From Cereibacter ovatus (lineage in GTDB: Bacteria > Pseudomonadota > Alphaproteobacteria > Rhodobacterales > Rhodobacteraceae), in assembly GCF_900207575.1 (NCBI RefSeq), contig NZ_OAOQ01000018.1:1-64000 (forward strand): DNA of 64,000 nt. Reading direction: 5' to 3'. Position numbers and translations under genes: made by a program. Under the pieces are notes generated by a model. That model saw nothing but the letters and a program-made list of their open reading frames with translations. It made no database searches and was not told where the DNA came from. Positions 49,501-61,500 of this stretch are shown here, in pieces; positions within the stretch are counted from its first letter, which is position 1, and each line of letters begins with the position of its first letter.

Positions 49501-52500
49501 GGTCTCGCTGTAGGATTGCAGCTTGGTCGTGCCGGTTCCGGTCGCTTCAAGTTCCAGCTCGCCGCCCGCGATCACACGGGCATTTTCCGAAACGATGATC
49601 TGCGACACCAGATCGTCGGCGCGCAGCGTGCCATAGGCCCCCGCGCCCGAGATCGCGCCGCCGGTGACCAGTTTCACCCGATCCTCGTGCAGCAGGCTGT
49701 TTTCGGTCTTGATCTTCAGGGTGCCGGCGCGGTCGGTGGTCTCGACCACGGCATGGGTGCCGATGATCATTTCGGCGGTGAAGCTGATCCGGGTGTCGGT
49801 GCGCGAACTGGCGCCCGAGGCGATACCGCCGGTCTTGGCGTCGACAAAGCTGCGCCCGTCCAGCGCATTGGCCGCGATGGCGTCGATGCTGCCCGCGGTC
49901 ACATCGGCATGATTGCCGATGCGGCCCTGCGTGCGGCCGGTGACGGTATGGGTGATCGACGCACCCGATCCCGCGACCGCACCGAAGGCGCTGGTGCCGA
50001 TCACCCCGGTCGGGGCGGCGCGATAGGTGGCGGCAATGGCCAGCACCCCCCCCACCGTCACCAGCGCCCGGTTCGCCGCCGAGCTGCCGTCACGCAGGCC
50101 CGCGAACACGCTGCTGTTCGACGTGGTCCGGCCCTGCGCGGCCGCCCCCGAGGCAAGGCCGAAGGCGCCGGCCTCGATATCGAACAAGTTTTCATCGGTG
50201 GCCGCCGCCGCGATGGTCATCGACCCGGCGTAACGCACCTCGGTTCCGGCGCTGACCGCCGCCTCGACGGTCGAACTTGCGGTCAAGGACGCATCCGTGG
50301 CCCCCACCCCGATCAGCCCGCCCGCGACGCCCTTCGACACCGCCTTCTGCCGGCCGCTGGCATCCGCACCCACCGAAAGCGCGCCCGTGACCGAGAACAG
50401 CCCGCCGGTCAGCCCGGCGATCACCGTCGCGCGGTTGGTCGCCCGCGCATTGGTCGACTGCACCCCCAGCAGCAGCCCCCCGCCCGAGGCATAGGCCTGC
50501 ACATCCACCAGATCCTTGCCGCCTTTCGCGCCAAGCCGTGCCGACACATCCAGCGCGCCCAGCGTGAAGGTCGCACCGCTGCCGCCCGCCTGCGCGCGCA
50601 CATCCGACGTGATCGAGACGGTGGCAACCGAGGCACCCACCCCCATGGTGGTGCCGACACTCAGCCCGCGCACGATCGCCTCGGAGGCCATCAGCCGCTC
50701 GGCCCTGACGGTCAGCGCAGCCGCCGTCACATCCACGCCCTCGGCGCGGGCGTGGAACACGCCCCCGGCCTGCACCGTGGCCACCGCCCCCGCCGAGGCG
50801 ATGGCGACAAGGCCCACCGCGATCGAGCTGGACGAGATGTTCGCCCGCAGATCGCTTTCGGATGCCAGAACCACCCGCGCGGCGCCGGTCAGGGTCACCC
50901 CCTGCGTGCCGTCGCCGGTCAGCAGCGCCTCGCGCAGGCCGGTATCGGTGATCGTCGCACTGGCACCGCCGCCAGAAAGCGCCGCCCCGATCCCGGTCGA
51001 CATCGACATCGACGACGCCGCTGCGACCACATCGATCACCCGGTCGTCCGTGGCCAGAATGTCCAGGCTGCGCGCCTCGGTCACCGAACTGTCGCGCATC
51101 GAGGCGCGCAGATTGCCGCCGATGGTGGCATCGGCCAGCGACACGCCGATGGACACGGCCGAGCCGATCCCCGCCAGCGCCCCCGCGACCGAGGCCGATT
51201 TCACCTCGGCCGTGATGGAACTGGTGTCGCTGGCCTCGATCACGACCGCGCCAAGCGCCGCGCTCAGCGTTGCGCCATGAACATCGGCCACCGTGTCATA
51301 GGCAATGACATTGACCGCGCTTGCTCCTGATCCGGCGGCGGAATAGCCGGTGCCACCCGCCACAAGCGCCACCGCGAAGGCGCCGACATTGGCGGTGATC
51401 CGCGAGGTCATCACCGCCCTGACCACGATATCCGCCCCACCCGCGCCGCCGCCCGAAAGCGGCAGCCAGTGCGGGTTGCCGGCGAAATCGATGGCGAACA
51501 GATCCTGATCGCTCAGAGGCGGGGCGGTCCTGGCATATTGGTAGATCTCGCCGTCAGATCCCGCCACCAGCATCCCGGGGGTCAGGTCATGAAGCTGCCG
51601 GCCCGCCACAACATAGTTCACCTCGGCGTCGAAGATCGCCCCTTCGGCAGCCTGGTCCATCCGCACCCATCCCGCATCGTCGACGCTGGTGGTGATGGTG
51701 TCAGGCTGCTGGTAGATGCGCAGCCGCCCGTCGGCATCGACGACCACGGTCCCGTCAAGCCAGGTGGTGTTGTCCGCCGCGGCCGAGACCGGCGCCCAGA
51801 AGTCCTTGCCCTCGACCAGACCCTGCGCATAGTCGAGGGTTGCCGACACGGCATTCCCGTCGGTCAGGCGGAAGACCCGCTCGGTTCCGTTCAGGGTCAC
51901 GGCCAGCAGATCGCCTACGGCCACGGTCGTGCCCGCCTGACTGGCCTGCTTGACCGCCGAGGCCAGTTCGACCTGTTCGGTCACCTCGGCCCAGTCGCCC
52001 GAGCTGGCATAGCCCCGCGCCGTCACATAGGCCTGATCCACCGTCACCGTGCGGGACGACACATGCTGGAAATAGCGCGTGACGCCCGCTTCCTGCACGG
52101 CAAGGATCGTGCCCTGCACCGACACCACGCTGTCGGCAAACACCCCGGTCGCATCGATATGGCTGCCTTCGGCGATCAGGATCAGCCCGCGTTCCTCTTG
52201 CCAGAGCGGGACGCGCGACGTGCCCTCGATCCGGCTTTTCTGTGCGGCAAGAACACCGGCGAAATAATCGGCCGACGACTGCGCGGCAAGGTCAAGCGGC
52301 GTCTCTGCGACATAGCGGAAGGCGCCATCGTCGGTGCGGATCATGTCGCCGATGGCGACGGCTTGCAGCGCGGACAGATCGGTGAACAGCGTGGCAACCG
52401 GCATCGCGCGCAGCCATTGCCCCGAAGACAGGCTGGGCACAGTGCCCGCCGCGGGAGCCGTGCCGCCAAGATAGACGTAATACGCCTCGCCGTCCGTGTA

Positions 52501-55500
52501 GATGTCGTTCGTCGCAAGCTGGGTGATGTCGGTCTTGGCCGCCTCCGCCTGAGAGTCCGAAAGGACAACGGCCCATTCGTTACGGGCGCTGGCGATCGCC
52601 TCGGCGGCCGTGGGTTTGAAATAGCGGTAGAAACTGCCGTTCGAGGTGACGATGGTCCCTTCCAGCAGCGCCGTCAGTTCGGATGGGGTGGGCAGGGTCA
52701 CAACGGTCTGGCCCCCCACCACGCTGGCACGGCCGACCTGGAACCAGTCGCTGTCCGTCGCAAAGTCAAGCGTGGCCAGCGCCACGGTTTTCGTCGTGGC
52801 CCCCATGTATTGGTAAAGCTTGCCATCGGGCGAGCGGGCAAAGGTGCCGTTCTCGACCGTGACCACGCCGCCATCCAGTTGCAGCGCATTGGCCGCGGTG
52901 GCGATGTCGGCACCTTCAGAGACCAGCGCGAAGGCGCCGGCGCGCCGGCCATCGGGCCGCGTCAGGCTGCCGATGCGGTTTTCCGCGACCGAGGCCCCGA
53001 CCGAGGCCGCACCTGCCGCCACGCCGCCCCCGATCGAGGCCGCGGCCGAGATCACATCCGACGTGATCGCCGCATTGCCTTTGGCCCAGACCGCCACCTC
53101 GCTGGCGGTGCGAAGGGTCACGTCACCGATTTCGGCCGTCGTCCGGGTCGAGATGGTGTTGACCACGCCGACACCGGCCCCCGAAACGCTGATACCCACC
53201 ACGCCGCCCGCGGCGCTGAAGGCGATGGCCGCGCCAAGGGCCGCGATATGCGCATCGTCGCGCGCATCGACGGTGACGCCGCCGGTCCGGGCGGTGACGG
53301 TGCCGGTGGTGGCTCCGCCGGCCACGATCTCGGCCGTGGTGGTCGACAGGATGCGGTTGTCGGCTTCAGAGGCCGCTATGGCCAGCGACAGCCCCGCCAG
53401 ACCGCCGCTGACCGAAAAGGCGATGGCGCCTGCGACCGCCTCGATCCGGGCGGCGTTGGTCGCCTGCACCACAAGGCTGTCCACCGCCACATCCAGACCG
53501 CCCGACAGCCGCGCCGCCGTGTCGGCATTGATCCAGTTGCGGGCGCCCACGCCCGCGCCCGCCGCGGCAAGACCCACTCCGCCGACCGCGACGCTGCCCG
53601 CGCCCGAGATGACAAGGGCATTGATGGTCTGTCCCGCGGTGGCCAGCACCTGCGACGCGGCCCCGGTCGAGGTGACGGTCGCATCCTCGATCACCGCCCA
53701 GGTGCGCCCGGCCACGGGCCGGGTGGCGTCACTGGCAGTCACCGCCGAAGTCGCGCCCGACAGATCGAAGCCGATATAGTTTTCGGACAGTGCGGCGCCG
53801 ATGGCCACACCCACCGCCCCGCCGCCCGCGCCCGCCGCCGCAAGCGAGGTGGCGATAACGCTGGCCTGAATCCGGCTTTCGGACGCGGACTCGACCCGCA
53901 GGCCGCCTTCGGTCGCACGGGTGCCGGCGGCAGTCGCATTGCCGGCAAGACGGGCCACCGTGTCGGTGTTGACCACGTTGACGGCATTGGCCCCGGCCCC
54001 CGCCAAGGCGACGCCGACAAGATCGCCCGCCGCCAGCGAGACGCTGGCCGCTTGCGACACAGCGTTGATGGTCACACGCTCGGCCGTGAAGCCGGCACTG
54101 CCCAGATCCAGCACCCACTGGCGGCCGGACAGGCCATCGACCACCGCCCAGCGGCGGCCGGCGGTGATCTCGGACAGGCGCAACTGGCCGGCCGGGCCAA
54201 GGATTTCGACCCCGGCGGCACGCAGATCGGCATGAAGCCGGGCACGCAGCGCGTCGTCGGCCAGCACATCGGCGGCCAGCGCCTTGCCATCGGCATCGGT
54301 CGCGGTGCCGGAAAGGTCGGTCAACTCGGCCGCGGTCAGCGTGGTAGGCAGGCCGACCGCGGTGGGGGTTGCATGGGTATAGGCCTCGATGGCGATGGCA
54401 CTGCCATCGGCGCCACCGCTGCCATGGGCGACCAGATCGCTGGAAACGGCTTCGGCCCGGACGCGGTTCTCGACCACGTTGGTCGCATCCGCCACCCCGA
54501 TGGACAGCGCGACACCGACGCTGCCATAGCTGGCCGACAGCGCCGAGGCCCCCGTCACCGCGTCGATGGTGCTGTCATCGGTGGCCAGCAGCGACACCTC
54601 ATCGGAGGCCAGAACGGTGCTGGATTGCACAAGCGCCTGCACATCGGTGGCCAGACGGTTGGTGGCCGAAGCCCCCGACCCCGAGGCGCCAACGCCCACG
54701 CCGCCCGCACCAACCGCCACCCCGGCCGAGATCGCCTGCACAAGGGCGCGGATCTCTTGCCGCGAGGTGGCGCGCACGGCCACATCGCCGCCCGTGCTGG
54801 CAAGGCTTGCATCGACCACCCGGGCCACCACCTGCGCGCCGTCGCGCGCAAGACCCACCTCGCGCCAGAGCTTTGCGTTGGCATAGTCCATCTGCGACAG
54901 GACGCCATTGCGGGCCCAGAGGGCAGGATCATCGAAATCCAGCGTGCTGGGCGCAACCGTCAGCGGCTCCGCGCCAAGATAGGTGTAAAGCCGGCCCGTC
55001 GCCGCGTCGAAAATCGCATCGTTCTTGCGGATGGTGCGCTTGGCCGTGTCGGCGGTGGAATAGCGGGCAAGGTCGGCCGCCTTGATCGGCTGGGGCCCGA
55101 CATATTCGAACCGCTGACCCTTTCGCACGCCTTCGGTGATCAGCACCACATCGCCCGCGGTGATGGTCGGCGGCTCGGATGCGGCGGTGGTGTAGGTCTG
55201 GCCGCTGCCGTCGCCGCCATAGCCGATTTCGTTCCGTGCGACCGCAACCCCGATTGCCGCACCGATCCCGACGCTGCCCGCCGCCGCCGCAAGCGCCGCC
55301 GCGACGATGGTGGCATCGATGGTGCCGCGGCTGTCGGCATGGACCTGCACATCGCCCGCGGCGCTGACAGTCATGCCGACGATCTCGGCCACCGTCTGCG
55401 TGCCGATAGCGTTGCGCGCGCCCACCCCGGCGCCGGCGACGGATACGCCCACCATGCCGCCAGACAGCGCGACTGCCGCCGCGGCCGCGGTGCTGCGGAT

Positions 55501-58500
55501 CGCGCTGAGATCGGTCGCGCGAACGCCGATGGCGCCTTCGGCCTGAACGGTGCCGCGGGCCGGGGTCTGATCGTCGTCAGACCGGGCGACGCCGGCGCGC
55601 ACCACGCTGGTGATCTCGTTCACCGCCGTCGTGGCCGCCACCGAAAGCGAAACCCCGACCATCCCGCCCGCAACCGTCAGCGCCACCGCCGCAGCCACCG
55701 CATCGATGCGCGAACGGTTGGCGGCATCAATGTCGATCGCGCTCGACAGGATGCTTGTCCCGGCGCCGAAGATCCCGGCGACGGTCGATCCGGCGATGCG
55801 GTTTTCGGCGTGGACACCCGATCCCGCGACCGCGACGCCCACCTGCCCGGCGGCGATCCCGACAGACCCCGCAAAGACCAGCGCATTGATCTTGCGATCG
55901 GACCGCGCGTCGATGTCCAGCGCACTGCCGGCACCCGTGCCATCCGCACCGCGCAGCACCAGATCGACAACCCGCGCCGCGACCGCGCCGCGACCGGACT
56001 GCGCGCCACCGTAAAGATCAAAGCCGATGAAGTTCCGCGCAACCGAGGCGCCCACCGAGGCGCCGACGCCCACCTGACCGACCGCCGCCGCCATCGCGGC
56101 CGCGATCACCGTGGCGTCGATGGCCGAGACATCCTCGGCCCGGACGATGATGGTGCCGGCCGCCGCCGCGCGCACGCTGGCATTCGACAGCAAGGCGACC
56201 GTGTTCGAGGTGATCGCATTGACCGCCGCGGCCCCCGCCCCGGCGACACCCACCGCCACCTGACCGCCGGCCACCGCCAGCGCGGCCGCGGCACTGACCG
56301 CCGAAATCGTGCTGCGTCTGGACACAAGCGTGTCACCCGACCGCGTCAGCGTCCACTGCCGCCCCGCGGCATCGACCACGGCCCAGCCCTGACCCTCGGT
56401 CAGAACCGTCACCCGCAGATCGGCTGCAAGCGCCGTATCGCTGCCGGTGTCGGCCGAGACGATCTCGCCGGCCTGTTCCAGCGCGGCCTTCAGCGCCCGC
56501 AAGGTCGCCGCATCCTGCGCCGGATCGTCGGTCACCGCCGCCGAATCCAGCCGCGCGAAGGTCAGATTGCCCCCCACCGACAGCGGCGCGGACAAAAGCC
56601 CAGCACCGGTGCGGGCATCCACCACCAGCGGGGTATCCGTGGCCGTCAGGCTGACCAGCGTCAGGTTCGACACCTCGGCGGTCACCTGATTGTCCACCGC
56701 ATTCCGCGCCACCGAAATGCCCAGCGACACCGCCACGCCGGCCTGCCCGAAAGCGGCCGCGATCGAGGCCGCCGCCGCGACCGCCGTCACCGTGCTGTCA
56801 TCGCGCGCGGTCACCGACAGCCGGTGCGCGGTCACGCTGCCGCCGGACACGCGGGCCGTCGGGTCGCTGGCGATGCGGTTGGTCACCCCCACACCGCTGC
56901 CGGCGATGCCCACGCCCACCTGTCCACCCGCAACCGCCACCGACCCTGCGACCGTGATCGCCCCGATCTCTGCGCGGCTGGTGGCTGCAACGGTGACATC
57001 CCCGCCCGTCAGCGCCAGATCCGAGTTCAGCACCTGCGCGCGGATCGACGTTCCCGCCCGCGTCAGATCCACCCGCCGGAACAGATCGCCATTGGCATAA
57101 TCGAGCAGGTTGAGCACACCGCCCGCGATCCATCTGGTGCCATCCGTGAAATCGAGTGCCGCCCCCGCCGCCAGCGGCGTCGTGCCGATGTGGCTGTAAA
57201 GCCGGCCGGTCGCCGCGTCGAAGATCACGTCGTTCGGCGCGATGCCTTGGGTCAGCACGCCGTTGCTGGCGATCGCCGAAGACAGGTATTTCGCGTAATC
57301 GCGCGCCTGAATCGTCGTCGGGCCAAGGTATTCGTACGCCTCGCCCGCCCGGGCGCCTGACGCGATGACGATCACGTCGCCGGTGGCGACCGTGGCCGGC
57401 GTATCCTGCCCGGCCACATGGTCGGCGTCGATATCCGCCATGTCCTGCGCGGCAAAGCCGATCTCGTTTTCGGACACCGCAACCCCAAGCGAAGCGCCGA
57501 CGCCCTGCTGGCCCACCGCCACCGCCGCCGAGGCCGCAACCACCGTGCTGCGGATGGCCGTCTCGGATGTGGCGGACACCCACAGGTCGCCCGCGTCGCT
57601 GGTCACGTCCGATCCAAGGATCTCGGCCACAACGCCGCTGCCGCCGATACGGTTGCGCGAAAAGGCCCCCGCGCCCGAGATCGCAACCCCGGTCTGCCCG
57701 AAGCCCGCCGCCAGCGCCGCCGCCATCACCGTGGCATGGATCGCCGCCGCCTCATGGGCCATGACCTCGATGCTGCGGCCTGCCGCCGACATGCCCGGCG
57801 CGGTGACCGCCGATGCCACGCCGGTCAGCTCGATCCCGCCCGCCATGGCATCGATGCGCGCAGTCGTGCCACCACCGATCAGGTTGCGGGCGACGCTGGC
57901 GCCGATGGCGACCGCGATGCCCTGCTGGCCAACCGCCACCGACAGCGACGCGGCCCCCACAAAGCTGCGGATGCGTGCAAGGTTGACCGCCGTCACCGCA
58001 AGGCTTGCCGCCTCGATCCGGTCGGCGGCCGAGCCCGTTCCCTGCCCCGTGATCGTGGCGCGGGTGGCGGCATGAACCTCGTTCAGCCCGACCGCGCCCG
58101 AACCGCTGACGGCAACGCCCTGCTGGCCGCCCGCGATGGCGGCGGCACCGGCCACCACGACCGCATCGGTCCGGGTCTGGTTGACGGCCGAAACAACGAC
58201 ATGCCCGCCGCCCGCGATCAGGGTGGTGTTCGCCACCTCTGCCGCCACCGCGAACTCTTGCCCCTCCTGGCCGATGGCGTTGATCGCGACCGCCGCCCCC
58301 AGTGCCACGCCCACGCCGGTCTTGCCGAACCCCAGCGCGGCCGAGGCCGCCACCACCACGGCATTGATCGCCGCCTGCCCGGCCGCCGTCACCGTCACAT
58401 CGCCCGAACTGGCCAGCACGCTGTCGGTGATCCGCGCCGAGGCGCCGCCGCCGATCGCGTTGCGCACGCCGACCCCCGCACCCGAGATCGCAAGCCCGGT

Positions 58501-61500
58501 CTGGCCGCTGACACTGGCACTTAGCGCCGCCGCGGCGCCAATGGCCGCGATGGTATCCTGCTGAACGTCCAGCCCCGCGCCACCCAGCCGGATCGCGAAG
58601 GACCGGCCAAGGCCATCAACCAGAACCCAGCCCTCGCCCTCCTGCGCCCTGGACAGGCGCAGGTCGTCGCTGTAAAGGCCGAACTTGCCGCCAGCCTCTT
58701 GATAGACCAGCCATTTACGGCCGGCCTCGTCGGTGATGCGCCAGACGCTGAACGGGTCTGCGGCGGTGCCATCCATCAGTTGCGTGACCGACAACGCGCC
58801 GTCATGCGCGATCTGCGCCCCGTCAAGGACAGCGCCCAGCCGGGCACGAACCTCTGCGACCGCCTGCACCGCGCGCGCGCGGGCAAGATCACTGGCCGCG
58901 GCGTCGACCAGCGCACCCGGACCTTTGGCCAGCAGGGTCAGAAGCGCGGGCCAGGTGGTGGATAGCCCGGTGGCGGGATGGGTGCCGGCCGGCAGCGCGG
59001 CCAGATCCCTGATCGGGTTGAAGGCGGCGATCCGCGCGTCCTCGGGCAACCGGGCATTGAAGGCGTCGATCAGCGCCGTCCAGGTGTCGACGGACTGCGC
59101 CCATGCATCCGCGTCGATCCCGATCTTGCCATCGCTGCCCTCGCGCAGCGCCAGTTCGGTCGCGGCATCAAGATCGGCCGCGTCGATCGCAGGAGAGACG
59201 GTGAACGATCCGGGCGGGGCCACGCGGCTGCGCACCAGCACGCTGCCAAGGCCGCCCGCGCCGGTCGCGGCGGCGTCGATGGTCGCCAGCGCCTGCGTGT
59301 TCACATCGTTCAGCGAAACCGCCAGCCCCACCGCGACCGAAGCCGCGCTCTGGCTGCCGCCGACCGCCGCCGCGACGGCGGCGCCCACCACGACACTGCG
59401 GATCTCGGCCCGGTTCTCGGCCAGCACCGACAGATCGTCCCCCGACAGGGCCGCGACCGAGACCAGACGGGCAAGGCTGCCGCCACGGATCCGGTTGCGC
59501 GCCGCCGATCCGGCGCCCGCGACCGCGGTGCCGCCCTTGGCCGAGGCCGCAACCGCCAGCGACACCACCACGACCGAGGACGAGATTGACTCTTGCGACG
59601 CCGCGCTGATGGTGATGTCGCCGACTGCCGCAACCTCTGCCGCGTTGACGATCTGCGCGGTGGCGGGCTCTGGCGCCTCGACCAGATCGATGCGCTGCCA
59701 CAGATCTTCGACCGAGTAATCCTCGATATCGAGATAGGTCGCCTTGTCCCGGTCCGGCCCGGTATAGCGATAGACCTGCCCGGCAAGGGCGTGGGTGCCC
59801 AGAATGCGCACGGTCTGATCCGCGCTCAGACCTGCCGCGATCTGATCGCTGTCATAGGTCGTGCTGGCCGGCGGGGACGCGGTGAAGCCGATCTCGTTTT
59901 CGGCCACGGCGATGCCGATGGCGACCGCGGTCGACTGCCCCGACGAGGCGCTGACGCTGGCGGCTATGTTCAGGATGTCGGCGCTGATCCGGGCGCTGTT
60001 TGTGGCGCTGACGGTGATGCTTTCGTCGGCCAACACACGGGCGACATTGCGGATCTCGGCAACAAGCCCGCCTGCGATGCGGTTCATCGCAAGGGTGCCC
60101 GCCCCCGACACCGCAGGGGCCGAGCCGGACCCCAGCGACAGTGCGACCGAAACGGCGGTGGCCCGGCCGATCGCGTCGATCACCGCGGTCCTGTCGGCGC
60201 GCACCGTCAGGGCGCCGCCGGCCTGAATACGGCCAAGGTCAAGAACCGCCGCCGTGGCGGACGAGCGGATGATGTTCTGCGCGAAATTCGCCGCAAGGCT
60301 GACCGAGGTCACGGCGCTGTTGCCGGCCGAGATCGCCAGCGAGGTCGCCGCCAGTTCGGCCCGGATCAACGCATCGTCCAGCGCGGTGACGGCGATATCC
60401 TGAAGCGCCTCGAAGGCGGCGGTGGCGCTGCCGCCGATCCGCGCGGTGACATCGCTTGACACCTCGTTGCGGCCGATGACGGCACCGATCGAAACGGCGG
60501 TGCTGTCGCCTTGCGTCCCCGCCGCCAGACTGACCGCCGATGAGGCCAGCCGGGCAAGGATCTGCGTATTGGCCGCGGCGCGGACATGAACCGCGCCATC
60601 GACGCCGGCGATGGTGCCGGCGGCCAGCCCTTCGATCAGCGCATCGGTCCGCGCGGCGATCCGGTTCATGGCGATGACCGGCGCCACGGTGACCGAGGTG
60701 GTCCCTTCCCCCTCGCCGCCGTCCGTTCCGGTGTTCACCTGAAGCGCCAGCGCCGAGCTTTCGATCACGGCGACGATGGCGCCCGTCCACCCCGCATCGG
60801 TGGTCAGATCGCCCCCCACATCCAGCGTCGCGCGCCGGATGACGGCCTGCGTGACGACGGTCGGGGCGCCGCCCAGATCGGTGCCCGCCAGCGCATCGAT
60901 GGTGGAAAACAGCAGGTTGGTCGGCCGGTAGCCGATGGTGTTGAAGGCAAGGACGACGCCGACAGAGGTGCTGGCCTGAACCTCGCTGGTGACGGTGGCA
61001 AGGATCGAGGCTTCGGTGCGGGCACGCAGGGCAAGATCGCCGCCGGTGACAAGGGCCACATCCTCGATCAGGGCGGTCGTACCGCCCATGATGGTGTTGG
61101 TCGCGATCACGACATTGACGCCGGCGGTATCGGCGCTGACCACGCTTTTGTCATCGGCCACGACCTGCGCGGACTGAAGCGCCGCAAGGTCAAGCGCCCC
61201 CGCCACGGTGACGGTGGCATCCGAAACGGTGGCGGCAACGCGGCTGCCGATGTCGTTGCGCACGACAAGACCGCCAAAGCCGGTGCCCTTGCCGCTGCCG
61301 CCCTCAAGCACATTGGCCGCCAGTGCTGCGGCCTCGACGATCTGATCCAGATCCACCGCCAGCCAGTTGGTGGCATCGGTGAAATCCTCGGTTGCAAGAT
61401 CGACGCCCTGACGCGCGGTCAGGGCGACATAGATCCGGTCGGGATCGCCCAGAACCGCGCGCCACAGCGTCGTGTCGCCGTAATCCTGCTGGTCGAGACG

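Noticed and set aside
31885-57360. Very long plus-strand open frames opposite the giant gene (for example 31885-36924, 37357-45264, 46606-51330, 51469-57360)
   Set aside because: They are antisense shadows produced by the strong GC3 codon bias of the giant gene. Their translations are rich in R, G, H and Q with no recognisable domains, and they have no coherent starts or ribosome sites.
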